From Sphingobacterium hotanense (GTDB lineage: Bacteria; Bacteroidota; Bacteroidia; Sphingobacteriales; Sphingobacteriaceae), in the NCBI RefSeq assembly GCF_008274825.1, contig NZ_CP030848.1:1550001-1614000 (forward strand): a stretch of 64,000 nt of DNA. Direction: 5' to 3'. The notes below the pieces were generated by a model. It saw only the letters and a program-made list of their open reading frames with translations, was not told the origin of the DNA and did not search any database. Position numbers and translations under genes: made by a program. Shown here one piece after another: positions 18,391 to 27,302 of the stretch (its first letter is position 1; every line of letters begins with the position of its first letter).

Positions 18391-19454
18391 TGAAAAAGCT
18401 GACAAAAGAATTAAAAGATTTCTTAATGGAAGGGCAGGTCTTTCCTGCACATCCATTGGCGCTTAATGAAGATCGTTCGTTGGATGAAGCAAGCCAGCGG
18501 CGTTTGACACGATATTATATGGAGTCTGGTGCGGGCGGTGTCGCGGTAGCTGTTCACTCTACGCAGTTCGAGATTCGTGATCCTAATATCAATTTATTCC
18601 GCAAGGTTTTGGAACTCGCAGCTGATGAAATTGATAAGGCTAAGTTGGATCGTCCTTTCCTTAAAATCGCTGGAATCTGTGGGCCAACGGAGCAAGCGCT
18701 CGAGGAGGCTGCAATCGCTGTGGAATTAGGATATGATATTGGTTTGTTAAGTATGGGAGGACTACAAGGCTGGACCGAAGAGGCGATCCTAGAGCGCGTA
18801 CGGAAAGTGGCGCAAGTTATTCCTGTATTCGGATTTTATTTACAACCTTCAGTGGGAGGTCGTATATTCTCATACGACTTCTGGAGCTCATTTGTCGAGA
18901 TTGAAGGTGTCGAAGCAATCAAATGTGCATCTTTCAATAGATACCAAACGCTGGATGTCATGCGTGCATTGGCAAACTCCTCGCGTGCTGATGATGTAGC
19001 TATGTACACCGGAAATGACGACAACATTGTAGCTGACCTTCTGACAACCTATGATTTCCAGGTGGATGGATTGACGAAGTCAATTGACTTCCGCGGAGGA
19101 CTCTTAGGACATTGGGCAGTATGGACAAAAAAGGCGGTAGAATTAATGCAGCAGGTGAAGCAGGCAAAGGCTTCTAAAGACTATCACCATTTGAATGCAT
19201 TGTTGAGCAAAGGTGTCAAAGTTACGGATAGCAATGCCGCATTCTTTGACCCAGCACACGATTTTCATGGTTGCATCCCAGGTATTCATGAGGTACTGCG
19301 CCGTCAAGGATTATTGAAAGGCATCTGGTGTCTAAACCCTGATGAAGTGTTGTCGGAAGGACAAGCCGAAGAGATTTCCCGTGTCTACGACAATTACCCA
19401 GAACTTAATGATGACACATTCGTAAAATCTTTCTTAGCGAAAGATAGCGCTTAG
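18390..19454 (+). CDS. dihydrodipicolinate synthase/N-acetylneuraminate lyase-family protein
   Basis: TIM-barrel Schiff-base enzyme family, 354 residues (slightly longer than the usual 290-310). The Schiff-base Lys is Lys178 in VEAIKCASFNRYQT. The strand carrying the family Tyr is FGFYLQPSVGG, and the early GxxGE/T loop is altered to GAGGVAVAVHSTQFE. Members cleave or dehydrate 2-keto-3-deoxy sugar acids, so here it is the likely terminal step of the oxidative operon. True DapA or NanA assignment is not supported because the context and loop motifs differ. ATG overlaps the SDR stop (TAATG). Confidence 0.88.
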   Translation: MKKLTKELKDFLMEGQVFPAHPLALNEDRSLDEASQRRLTRYYMESGAGGVAVAVHSTQFEIRDPNINLFRKVLELAADEIDKAKLDRPFLKIAGICGPTEQALEEAAIAVELGYDIGLLSMGGLQGWTEEAILERVRKVAQVIPVFGFYLQPSVGGRIFSYDFWSSFVEIEGVEAIKCASFNRYQTLDVMRALANSSRADDVAMYTGNDDNIVADLLTTYDFQVDGLTKSIDFRGGLLGHWAVWTKKAVELMQQVKQAKASKDYHHLNALLSKGVKVTDSNAAFFDPAHDFHGCIPGIHEVLRRQGLLKGIWCLNPDEVLSEGQAEEISRVYDNYPELNDDTFVKSFLAKDSA

Positions 19455-19468
19455 TGTTTGTAAATACT

Positions 19469-19507
19469 GCAGTTTCCGTCTTACAATCTTTGTAAGACGG
19501 AAACTGC
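19469..19507. terminator. bidirectional terminator with 17-bp stem
   Basis: Perfect inverted repeat: GCAGTTTCCGTCTTACA (19469-19485) against TGTAAGACGGAAACTGC (19491-19507) with loop ATCTT. It separates the convergent DHDPS-family and M20 genes, and its right arm encodes the last residues and stop of the M20 gene. T-rich tracts are weak but the stem is very stable. Confidence 0.8.
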
Positions 19508-20671
19508 TCCTTTAAACATAAACTCCACCGATCTTTCATAGATCGTTTCGTCGATTTCAAAAGTCGGCGTATGTAATTCCGAAACAATACCCTTCTCTTC
19601 ATTTCTCGTCCCAACAAAATAGAACAAAGCCGGATACTTTTGCGCATAATAGGCGAAGTCCTCTGATGCCATCCAGGTTGGAACCGAAAGGCTGCTTTCA
19701 GCGCCATAAAGATTAGTCGCAAGTTGCTGCATTTCAGCCGTAAGACTAGGATCATTATATAGAGTAGGATATCCTCTCTTAATCTCGATCTTTGCGGACG
19801 CACCGTAAGCATCCACCGTCTGAACAATTAAGTTCTCAATTTTTGCTAACGCAGAGGCCCTCCACTGCTCGTCGGTCGTACGGAAAGTACCTGCTAAATG
19901 AACCGTCGTAGGAATGACATTCGCTGCACCATCGGCTATAACTTTTCCAAAAGACAGAACAGATGGTATCCTCGGATCAGCATAGCGAGAAACTACTTGC
20001 TGCAAACCAACCAGTAATTGCGCTGATATAATAACAGGATCAATATTCAACTGCGGTTGAGCGCCATGCCCACCGCGACCCATAATATCAATGTAAATCT
20101 CATCGCTCGATGCCATCGCATATCCCGACTTGAAGCCAAAGGTTCCTAATGGCAACTGTGGAGACACATGCTGACCAATTACTTTTTGAACCTGATAACG
20201 GTCAAGAATACCCGATTCCACGATTGCTGCAGCCCCGCCTGGGATTCTTTCCTCCGCAGCTTGGAAGATCAATACCACATTGCCATTCAAAGTATGCTTA
20301 ATTTCATTCAGCAAGTAAGCAACGCCCAAGAGGTTTGAGCTATGAAAGTCATGCCCACATGCATGCATCACGCCTTTGTTTAAAGAAGCATATCCATGCT
20401 TATTTTCTTCTGTAATCGGTAGTGCATCAATATCGGCACGAAGGGCAATACTTTTTTCAGATGAACCGTTGCCATGAATAATTCCGATGAGTCCGGTAGG
20501 GGATACCTGCTCGTAGGGTATTCCCATTCCATCAAGAACACTAGCGATATACTTTGTGGTTTCTTTTTCCTCAAAAGACAGTTCCGGATGCTGATGTAAG
20601 TGTCGGCGCCATTGAACGACTTTTTCTAATATATGCTTATCTTGCGTTTGAATGTACTCAATAGGGTTCAT
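19481..20671 (-). CDS. M20-family metallo-amidohydrolase (hippurate/IAA-amino-acid hydrolase-like)
   Basis: Zinc-dependent deacylase or carboxypeptidase of the M20D group, 396 residues from ATG 20671 (MNPIEYIQTQ). Family landmarks: RRHLHQHPELSFEE near the N-terminus, ALRADIDALPITEEN, HACGHDFHSSNLLG with metal His residues, AAEERIPGGA (catalytic Glu pair), and the His-rich GRGGHGAQPQ of the dimerisation domain. The longer open frame back to 20815 would add 48 AT-rich, Ile/Lys/Phe-heavy residues preceding the conserved start and also covers a promoter-like site, so it is rejected. Probably cytoplasmic. It cleaves an N-acyl amino acid or N-acyl amino sugar. It is convergent with the upstream operon. 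Confidence 0.92.
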   Translation of the reverse strand: MNPIEYIQTQDKHILEKVVQWRRHLHQHPELSFEEKETTKYIASVLDGMGIPYEQVSPTGLIGIIHGNGSSEKSIALRADIDALPITEENKHGYASLNKGVMHACGHDFHSSNLLGVAYLLNEIKHTLNGNVVLIFQAAEERIPGGAAAIVESGILDRYQVQKVIGQHVSPQLPLGTFGFKSGYAMASSDEIYIDIMGRGGHGAQPQLNIDPVIISAQLLVGLQQVVSRYADPRIPSVLSFGKVIADGAANVIPTTVHLAGTFRTTDEQWRASALAKIENLIVQTVDAYGASAKIEIKRGYPTLYNDPSLTAEMQQLATNLYGAESSLSVPTWMASEDFAYYAQKYPALFYFVGTRNEEKGIVSELHTPTFEIDETIYERSVEFMFKGAVSVLQRL

Positions 20672-20763
20672 AGGTTTTGTAGTTTTCTGATTTTCAATGT
20701 TGTAGATGAACTTGTAAATACGTATATTGTATTTCGAAGCCAAAGTAAATTTAAAAATAAATT

Positions 20764-20771
20764 CAAAAATA
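20764..20771 (-). promoter_or_regulatory. candidate -7 box for the M20 gene
   Basis: On the minus strand the sequence is TATTTTTG, an exact match to the Bacteroidota TAnnTTTG -7 element, about 90 bases upstream of ATG 20671. A matching -33 element is not clear. It also argues against the longer 20815 start. Confidence 0.4.
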
Positions 20772-20872
20772 TCTTGCAAGCTTTTCAAATTAATCTTATA
20801 TTCGGGTACGTACACAGTAAGACATCATTGTCGCACGTATCTACAATTATAATTTAAATTATTATCAGCCTT

Positions 20873-22342
20873 ATGCAGCCCATTGATTATATCGTCATTG
20901 TCGTATTTTTCTTTCTACTGATTGGAATCGGTATCTACAGTTACTTCAAGGTATCTTCTTCCGCCGATTTCTTTACCGCAGGAGGGAAACTCCCTTGGTG
21001 GTTGTCTGGAATATCACATCATGTTTCCGGTTATAGCGGTGCAGTCTTCGTCGCGTATGCGTCAATTGCCTATACCCATGGATTTGTGATGTATGTTTGG
21101 TGGGCATTGACGATTGCAATCGCGATGATCGGAACGATTATCTTTATCGCACCCCGATGGGCAAGGCTACGGACTAAAACGGGTATACAATCACCTACAG
21201 AATATTTAGCAACGCGATATAACCTGCCCGTTCAACAACTGATGGCTTGGTGCGGAGTAATCGTTAAGTTATTTGATGTTGGAGCGAAATGGGCAGCAGT
21301 AGGAATATTATTAAACGCTTTCATGGGCATTCCTATCGTTACGGGTATTATTCTTTCCGGGGTAGTTACTCTTTTCTATGTAACCTTAGGAGGCCTATGG
21401 GCCGATGTACTTAATGATTTTATGTCATTTCTTATCCAGGTAGCTTCCGGCTTAGTCATGTTCTTCGTGGTCCTGATGCACTTGGGGGATGGGGCGTCCG
21501 GCGTCTTTACGATGTGGGATCGCTTGCCGCCAGAAAACAGTAATCTGTTCAATTCCCCGTATACAGTGGGCTTTGCCATGGCATTCCTAGTCATCAATTT
21601 CTTTAGTTACAGTGGTGGAACCTGGAACCTCGCGACGCGCTTTATATCATCGCCGTCGGGGAAAGACGCCAAAAAGGCGGCGATCCTTTCAGCAATCCTC
21701 TACCTTGTTTGGCCATTGATCCTTTTCTATCCGATGTTTGCGGCGCCTATATTCTTCCCGAACTTAGAAAAGCCAGAAACTTCCTATTCTTTAATGGCAA
21801 TGGAGTTTCTTCCTCCCGGTCTCTTAGGTTTATTGGTTGCTTCGTTATTCTCAACAACGCTATCCATGACCTCTTCAGATGCGAATACTATCTCCTCGGT
21901 GATCACCCGTGATATTTTGCCGGTTATGATCAAGAAGGTTAAAACTTTCGATAAACCGAAGATGCTACTTGTTGCGCGCATTACGACCTTTAGCTTTCTG
22001 GTTATGACGATAATTATCGCTTTCAACGCACAGACATTTGGAGGGGTAATCGGATTAATCATTTCCTGGTTTGCGGCATTGTTAGGCCCTATATCTATCC
22101 CGATGATTCTTGGTCTTTTACCATATTTCAAACATAGCGGAAGCATAGCCGCACTACTCTCCATTATCGGTGGTTTAGCGACGTTTGTCATCTTAAAACT
22201 CATTGGAGGAACCGGACTTGCGGTGGAATTAGCAGGACCACTTATTACGTCTTTGGTACTCTATATTGGCTATGCATTTGTTGCCAAAGGAGAAGTTCCT
22301 GAAAAAACAGAAAAACTATTAGATGCCATTAACGAAGAATAA
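20873..22342 (+). CDS. sodium:solute symporter (SSS family)
   Basis: Inner-membrane Na+-coupled permease of 489 residues with about 13 hydrophobic helices. SSS landmarks: ASSADFFTAGGKLPWWLSG after helix 1 (here beginning VSSSADFF), GIQSPTEYLATRYN, and NAQTFGGVIGLIISWFAALLG late in the protein. The Bacteroidota relatives move sugars, sialic acid or other small organic solutes. First gene of a plus-strand run followed closely by the AGE epimerase (11-base gap), suggesting that it brings in the sugar the epimerase uses. Confidence 0.93.
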   Translation: MQPIDYIVIVVFFFLLIGIGIYSYFKVSSSADFFTAGGKLPWWLSGISHHVSGYSGAVFVAYASIAYTHGFVMYVWWALTIAIAMIGTIIFIAPRWARLRTKTGIQSPTEYLATRYNLPVQQLMAWCGVIVKLFDVGAKWAAVGILLNAFMGIPIVTGIILSGVVTLFYVTLGGLWADVLNDFMSFLIQVASGLVMFFVVLMHLGDGASGVFTMWDRLPPENSNLFNSPYTVGFAMAFLVINFFSYSGGTWNLATRFISSPSGKDAKKAAILSAILYLVWPLILFYPMFAAPIFFPNLEKPETSYSLMAMEFLPPGLLGLLVASLFSTTLSMTSSDANTISSVITRDILPVMIKKVKTFDKPKMLLVARITTFSFLVMTIIIAFNAQTFGGVIGLIISWFAALLGPISIPMILGLLPYFKHSGSIAALLSIIGGLATFVILKLIGGTGLAVELAGPLITSLVLYIGYAFVAKGEVPEKTEKLLDAINEE

Positions 22343-22353
22343 CAGAACATAAA

Positions 22354-23598
22354 ATGAATAGCATACAGATAAATAGGCAGACGGCGTTTACAAATGAAAC
22401 GCTATATATGATGCTTGAACAGTATAAGCAATACTTGTTCGACGACTACCTGCCTTTTATCGATGAATACGTATATGATAAGGAACATGGAGGGTATTTT
22501 TGGAATACCAGCTATAAAGGCAAGCAGCTTAGCAGCCACAAAAGAACCTGGTATGATGCCAGAGGAACTTGGGTCTATTCTTATTTATACAAAGTGTTGG
22601 ATACTGATCCGCAATACTTAGAGCGCGCCAAGCAAACGCTCAAATTATTGTTCAAAGCCAAAGATACTGGTGCTCGTTTCTGGCCTTGGTCTTACGATCA
22701 AGCCGGCAATGACCTCCAAGAAAGAGAAGGGGATATCTATGGAAATCTCTTTGTAGCAGAAGCTTTGGCCGCTTATTCTGATGCCAGTGGCGAGCAAGAT
22801 GCTTGGGACGAAGCTAAAAATATTCTACAGGAAGCATTTGCACTTTACCAAACGAAAGAATATCGCTATCTTTTGGAGTATACACCTACGAAAGATTATC
22901 CGGAAGCAGAAGAAATATTGGGGCATTACATGATCGTATTGCACCTATGTACGACCTTATTGCGCCTTCAAGCTGATACCGAACTCGAAGAAATTGCAGA
23001 TTATTGTTTAGAAGCTTTGCTTCAAAAGCATTATGATGCAGAACTCAACCTGATGCCCGAACTGCGAAGTAAAGCGGGCAGCGGACTGGGCGAAAGTCTT
23101 GACCAGTTTGTTTACATCGGGCATGCTATAGAAACCTTATGGATGATTATGGATGAGGCGAAGCGCCGAAAGGATCAGGAATTGTTCGATCTTGCAGCAT
23201 CCCGCTTCAAGTTTCATGTGGAGGTAGCAAAGGACGATTTATTTGGTGGTTTCTTCCACTGTCTGGATCATGCCAAAGAAAACAGGTTTCTCTTAGATAA
23301 AGTGCTTTGGGCACAAGAGGAAGTTATGGTCGGATGTTTAATCCTGATGGAGGAGCGTTCTGACGAATGGGCGTATCATACGTTTCAAAACACACTGCAG
23401 TATTTGCAGCAGCAATTTATACTCGATCATTTACCCTATAAACCTTGGAAAATCAACGGAAATAGACAGATGAACAGAGAAGAGGAGGGAATAAGGATAG
23501 AAAACTATCATCATCCAAGACATTTGATATTCGGAATCTTGACCCTTCAAAAAATTATAAACAGAATTACCTTAAACTTAAATAGCTATGAAAAATGA
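22354..23598 (+). CDS. AGE-family (N-acylglucosamine 2-epimerase-like) sugar isomerase/epimerase
   Basis: Alpha/alpha-barrel sugar epimerase of 414 residues, cytoplasmic. Recognisable stretches include YDKEHGGYFWN, TWYDARGTWVYSYLY, REGDIYGNLFVAEAL, GHAIETLWMI and the C-terminal ENYHHPRHL, with His residues at the positions used for proton transfer in the family. It could act on N-acylglucosamine, mannose or a disaccharide, and sequence alone does not decide. The last 11 bases overlap the next gene, and the SSS permease precedes it. Confidence 0.9.
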   Translation: MNSIQINRQTAFTNETLYMMLEQYKQYLFDDYLPFIDEYVYDKEHGGYFWNTSYKGKQLSSHKRTWYDARGTWVYSYLYKVLDTDPQYLERAKQTLKLLFKAKDTGARFWPWSYDQAGNDLQEREGDIYGNLFVAEALAAYSDASGEQDAWDEAKNILQEAFALYQTKEYRYLLEYTPTKDYPEAEEILGHYMIVLHLCTTLLRLQADTELEEIADYCLEALLQKHYDAELNLMPELRSKAGSGLGESLDQFVYIGHAIETLWMIMDEAKRRKDQELFDLAASRFKFHVEVAKDDLFGGFFHCLDHAKENRFLLDKVLWAQEEVMVGCLILMEERSDEWAYHTFQNTLQYLQQQFILDHLPYKPWKINGNRQMNREEEGIRIENYHHPRHLIFGILTLQKIINRITLNLNSYEK

Positions 23599-24595
23599 TG
23601 TTAGCAGAAGAGGTTTCATAAAAACAACAGCAATGGCCTCGCTCGGAATCGGCATGCTCGGTCCAAATACCAAATTCTTTGAAGGCCTTTCCTCCGTACA
23701 AAAAGGAAAGCGCGTCGGAATTATCGGATTAGATACGTCGCATGCGACGGCATTTACCAAATCTTTAAATGGAGAAAATCCTGACCCTAGATTTAAAGGG
23801 TATAAAGTGGTAGCCGCTGTAGCACAAGGTAGCAAGGATATTCCATCCTCTGTCGAGCGCGTTCCGAAATACATCGAAGAGGTAAAAAAGTATGGCGTTG
23901 AAATCGTTAAAGATATCAATGCGCTATTGAAAAAGGTAGACGTGGTATTGTTAGAGAGCAACGACGGAAGAGTGCATTTAGAACAAGCCATACCTGTTAT
24001 CAAGGCTAAAAAGACCTTATTTATCGATAAGCCAATTGCGGCTTCGTATAAAGATGCTAAACAGATATTCGACTTAGCAAAACAAAACAATGTTCCGGTA
24101 TTCTCCACTTCGTCTTTGCGTTTCATGGACAAAGTAAAAGAAGTTAAAGGAGGTAGCGTTGGCAAAGTCTTAGGTGCTGACACATTCAGCCCTGCGGCAT
24201 TAGAACCAAACCACCCTGACTTCTTCTGGTATGGTATCCACGGTATTGAGATCCTGTTTGCACTAATGGGAACGGGATGTGAAAGTGTAACGCGCGTGCA
24301 TACTGAAGGTACGGATGTGGTAGTCGGAAAATGGAAAGATGGCCGCATCGGTACGTTCCGCGGTCTTCGTGTGGGTAAGCATGATTATGGAGGTACTGTG
24401 TTCGGCGAAAAAGGAAATACGACGCTGGGGCAGTTTAAAGGTTATGATTCCCTCTTGTTGGAGATTATCGCATTCTTTGAAACCGGAAATCCACCTGTTT
24501 CTGCCGAAGAGACTTTAGAGATCTGTGCGTTTATCGAAGCGGCAGACGAAAGCAAGCGTCAGCAAGGGAAACCTGTATCATTAGTAACATCATAA
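23588..24595 (+). CDS. Tat-signal Gfo/Idh/MocA-family oxidoreductase
   Basis: Extracytoplasmic NAD(P)-binding protein of 335 residues. The twin-arginine leader is SRRGFIKTTAMASLGIG (about 5-21). The Rossmann start is VGIIGLDTSHATAF, a variant with Asp-Thr-Ser-His rather than the common GxGxxG end. The family Lys-Pro is in LFIDKPIAASYKDA. It overlaps the AGE gene by 11 bases. Such secreted members are thought to carry tightly bound cofactor and act on glycosides or keto-sugars. The reaction here is unknown. Confidence 0.9.
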   Translation: MKNDVSRRGFIKTTAMASLGIGMLGPNTKFFEGLSSVQKGKRVGIIGLDTSHATAFTKSLNGENPDPRFKGYKVVAAVAQGSKDIPSSVERVPKYIEEVKKYGVEIVKDINALLKKVDVVLLESNDGRVHLEQAIPVIKAKKTLFIDKPIAASYKDAKQIFDLAKQNNVPVFSTSSLRFMDKVKEVKGGSVGKVLGADTFSPAALEPNHPDFFWYGIHGIEILFALMGTGCESVTRVHTEGTDVVVGKWKDGRIGTFRGLRVGKHDYGGTVFGEKGNTTLGQFKGYDSLLLEIIAFFETGNPPVSAEETLEICAFIEAADESKRQQGKPVSLVTS

Positions 24596-24606
24596 ACCTA
24601 AATAAG

Positions 24607-25953
24607 ATGGAAGAATCTCGTAGAAATTTTATCAAAAAAGCAGTCATTGGCACAACGGCTATGACCTTTGGAGGCATTTTGCCCTCATTCTCGGCAAAAA
24701 GCTATGGAAATATAATAGGTGCTAACGAACGTATCAATATCGCGATGATGGGCGTCAATGCGCGTGGTAAGGCTTTAGCAAATAACTTTGCCCTACAGCC
24801 CAACTCGCAGATTACCTATATCTGTGATGTAGACTCAGGAGCAATTGATCGCTGTATGCCGGAAGTGATGAAACGCCAGAAACATCAACCGAAGACCGAA
24901 GGTGATTTCCGTCGTGCTTTGGAAGATAAGGATGTGGATGCACTGGTAGTTGCGGCGCCAGATCATTGGCACGCGCCTGCTGCAATTCTTGCTTCATCGG
25001 CAGGCAAGCATGTTTACTTGGAAAAGCCATGTAGCCATAACCCGCACGAAGGCGAGTTGCTAATCGAGGCGGTAAAGAAATACAAAAATGTAATCCAAAT
25101 GGGCAACCAGCGCCGTTCTTGGCCAAATGTTGCCGCAGGAATTCGTGAAGTACATAACGGAGCTATTGGAAAGGCATATTTCGCGAAAACATGGTACACA
25201 AACAATAGAGCACCAATTGGTGTTGGAAAAGAAGTAGCAGTACCGAACAGGTTAAATTTCGATCTATGGCAAGGACCGGCACCACGTCGTGCATATAAAG
25301 ATAATATTCTGCATTACAACTGGCACTGGTTTTGGCATTGGGGAACAGGTGAGGCGCTAAACAACGGAACACACTTCGTCGATTTAGCACGTTGGGGATT
25401 ACAAGTCGAGTACCCGACGCGTGTCACTTCTGTGGGCGGTCGATTCGCACACAAAGATGACTGGGAGACGCCTGATACACAAACCATCGGTCTAGAGTTT
25501 GGAAACAACAGCATGATTACCTGGGAAGGCAGAAGCTGTAATGGCATGAAAACCGACGGCGCTACGGTAGGCGTAGTCTTCTACGGTGAGAAGGGCTCAC
25601 TACAGATCAACGGCGATAATGCCTACCAAATTTTTGACTTGAATAGCAAGTTGGTGAAGGAAGTTCGCGACACAACGAAAGTTGAAGCAACGAGCCTAAC
25701 GAATCCGTCACAACAATTAGATGCTATCCATATTCAGAATTTTTTCTCGGCGATTAAAGACGGTTCTGCATTGAATTCTGATATTATTGGTGGTCATCAA
25801 AGTACGCTATTGGTGCAGTTGGGTAATATAGCACAGCGTACTGGTCAGGCACTTGATATCGATCCGAAAACAGGTAAAATCCTTAATAATAAGGAGGCTA
25901 TGAATAAATATTGGAAGCGCGAATATCAAAGAGGGTGGGAGCCGCGCGTCTAA
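24607..25953 (+). CDS. Tat-signal Gfo/Idh/MocA-family oxidoreductase (second)
   Basis: Periplasmic oxidoreductase of 448 residues with leader ESRRNFIKKAVIGTTAM, Rossmann region INIAMMGVNARGKALANNF, the subgroup signature DHWHAPAAI and EKPCSHNPHEG, and a C-terminal domain including GTGEALNNGTHFVDLARWG. It belongs to the large Bacteroidota/Planctomycetota secreted branch, distinct from the 335-residue neighbour. It resembles the fold of GH109 N-acetylgalactosaminidases, but the assignment is not supported by motif. It follows its neighbour by 11 bases, so it is probably the same transcript. Confidence 0.91.
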   Translation: MEESRRNFIKKAVIGTTAMTFGGILPSFSAKSYGNIIGANERINIAMMGVNARGKALANNFALQPNSQITYICDVDSGAIDRCMPEVMKRQKHQPKTEGDFRRALEDKDVDALVVAAPDHWHAPAAILASSAGKHVYLEKPCSHNPHEGELLIEAVKKYKNVIQMGNQRRSWPNVAAGIREVHNGAIGKAYFAKTWYTNNRAPIGVGKEVAVPNRLNFDLWQGPAPRRAYKDNILHYNWHWFWHWGTGEALNNGTHFVDLARWGLQVEYPTRVTSVGGRFAHKDDWETPDTQTIGLEFGNNSMITWEGRSCNGMKTDGATVGVVFYGEKGSLQINGDNAYQIFDLNSKLVKEVRDTTKVEATSLTNPSQQLDAIHIQNFFSAIKDGSALNSDIIGGHQSTLLVQLGNIAQRTGQALDIDPKTGKILNNKEAMNKYWKREYQRGWEPRV

Positions 25954-26107
25954 TACAGCCGCGAGCTGTTGAAAGCAGAAGCGTGAAGCCAAACAGAATC
26001 GGGCTAATTTGATATACAATCGCTATTCGGTAAGCTACTAATTAGTATAAAAAATGTTTTTTAAGTTAATATGTTTTACTGATTATTTAGTTATATTGTC
26101 GATCAAT

Positions 26108-26119
26108 CCGTAAAAACGG
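26108..26119. promoter_or_regulatory. candidate operator CCGTAAAAACGG
   Basis: A 12-bp perfect palindromic arrangement, CCGT-AAAA-ACGG, sits 15 bases before the LacI-type regulator ATG. Its CCGT half is shared with the paired sites upstream of the susC at 6659. Autoregulation is plausible but inferred. Confidence 0.35.
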
Positions 26120-26134
26120 GTACATTGGATTTAT

Positions 26135-27199
26135 ATGGAAAAAAAGCAAAAAGAGTTAAACGGGGTCAAGGAAATCGCTAGAAGAGCGAAAGTGTCCATT
26201 GCTACTGTTGATAGGGTGCTGCATAACCGACCGGGGGTTTCGGAGAAAACAAAACAGAAAATTCTCGAGATCATCAAAGAGTTGGATTATAAACCCAATA
26301 TACTCGCGCGGCGCCTTGCATCGTCGAAAACGATGCACCTCTATACGCTGATTCCGGAGAAATCCAAGGAAACCGATTACTGGGATGTGCCTTTGCAGGG
26401 CATTTTTCAAGCAGAAAATGAAATCAAGCTCTATAATGTGAAAGTATCAAAGTTCTTCTACGACATGAACGATAAGCAATCGTTTATCGAACAGACGAAG
26501 AACATTTTGAAACAAACCGATATCGATGGACTGCTCTTGGCGCCGGCCTTTGTTGAGGAAGCCGTAGCATTTACCGAAGAATGCAAGCGTAGGAATATTC
26601 CTTTTGTATTCATCAACTCGGATATCCCGCAACAGAAAAGTTTAAGTTATTTTGGCCCGAACCTATTCCATAGTGGACAAACTGCGGCACATCTTATTCA
26701 TTATCTGACGAAGGAAACCGATCAGCTCCTCCTATTGAATATTGCGAAAGATATCGATTCCGATCACCACATCCTACGTAAGGAAGAAGGATTCATGAGC
26801 TATTTCAACGACAACAAACCGCGAAATATTATTAAAGAAAATCTTTATGATACGAACTACACTGCTGTCAAAAAGGCTTTAGCGAAGATCGTAAAATCGA
26901 ACCCTGACTTGCATCTCATCTTCGTGACCAATTCCAGGGTCGCTTTGGTTGCAAAATTTCTGCAAGAGATCGGCAAGAACGATATCTTGCTCATAGGTTA
27001 TGACTTTCTGCCAAACAACATTGAATATTTAAATCAAGGCATGATTGATTTTCTGATCTGTGAGAAACCACAGGAGCAGGCATATCGCGGAATAAAAGCG
27101 CTATATCGTTTTCTGATGTTTGAAGAGGATCAGGAGAAAGAGTATTTCATGCCGATAGATATTATACATCGCGAAAACCAACAATTTTATAAGAATTAA
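26135..27199 (+). CDS. LacI-family transcriptional regulator
   Basis: DNA-binding repressor or activator of 354 residues. The N-terminal LacI helix-turn-helix is GVKEIARRAKVSIATVDRVL (about 9-28) followed by the hinge SEKTKQKILEIIKELDYKP. The rest is a periplasmic-binding-protein-type effector domain (DGLLLAPAFVEEAV, LIGYDFLPNNIEYLNQG). The VDRVLHNR variant and the sugar-binding fold suggest control of this carbohydrate locus, probably by a sugar effector. It is placed between the oxidoreductase run and the NagB-like gene. Confidence 0.95.
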   Translation: MEKKQKELNGVKEIARRAKVSIATVDRVLHNRPGVSEKTKQKILEIIKELDYKPNILARRLASSKTMHLYTLIPEKSKETDYWDVPLQGIFQAENEIKLYNVKVSKFFYDMNDKQSFIEQTKNILKQTDIDGLLLAPAFVEEAVAFTEECKRRNIPFVFINSDIPQQKSLSYFGPNLFHSGQTAAHLIHYLTKETDQLLLLNIAKDIDSDHHILRKEEGFMSYFNDNKPRNIIKENLYDTNYTAVKKALAKIVKSNPDLHLIFVTNSRVALVAKFLQEIGKNDILLIGYDFLPNNIEYLNQGMIDFLICEKPQEQAYRGIKALYRFLMFEEDQEKEYFMPIDIIHRENQQFYKN

Positions 27200-27204
27200 G
27201 GAAG

Positions 27205-27250
27205 CCGATGGCAAGGTAGCATATTTCATTATGCTTTGCTTTCTCATCGG
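27205..27250 (+). promoter_or_regulatory. hairpin between lacI-type gene and nagB-like gene
   Basis: CCGATG (27205-27210) pairs with CATCGG (27245-27250), and the interior GCAA/TTGC and AGCATA/TATGCT extend it to a long imperfect stem. No T-run follows. It may act as a partial terminator or mRNA stabiliser before the next transcription unit. Confidence 0.45.
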
Positions 27251-27302
27251 GTACCTACACTAGTATTAATAAAACCATTTATCAAAAAAATTATCTAAAC
27301 CT

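Noticed and set aside
18390..19454. NanA N-acetylneuraminate lyase or DapA
   Set aside because: Only the fold and Schiff-base Lys fit. Loop motifs and the neighbours do not match, and the sialidase locus is far away.
20672..20815. N-terminal extension of the M20 gene to ATG 20815
   Set aside because: The added 48 residues are low-complexity and AT-rich, lie beyond a TAnnTTTG promoter match, and precede a start that gives the usual family length.
23578..24348. 256-codon minus-strand ORF opposite the Tat-signal Gfo/Idh gene
   Set aside because: Shadow frame: no family features, and it opposes a clear coding sequence with a leader and Rossmann motifs.
24607..25953. GH109 alpha-N-acetylgalactosaminidase
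   Set aside because: It has the Tat leader and fold, but the DHWHA/EKPCSHN signature is of the general secreted branch, and no GH109-specific evidence is visible.
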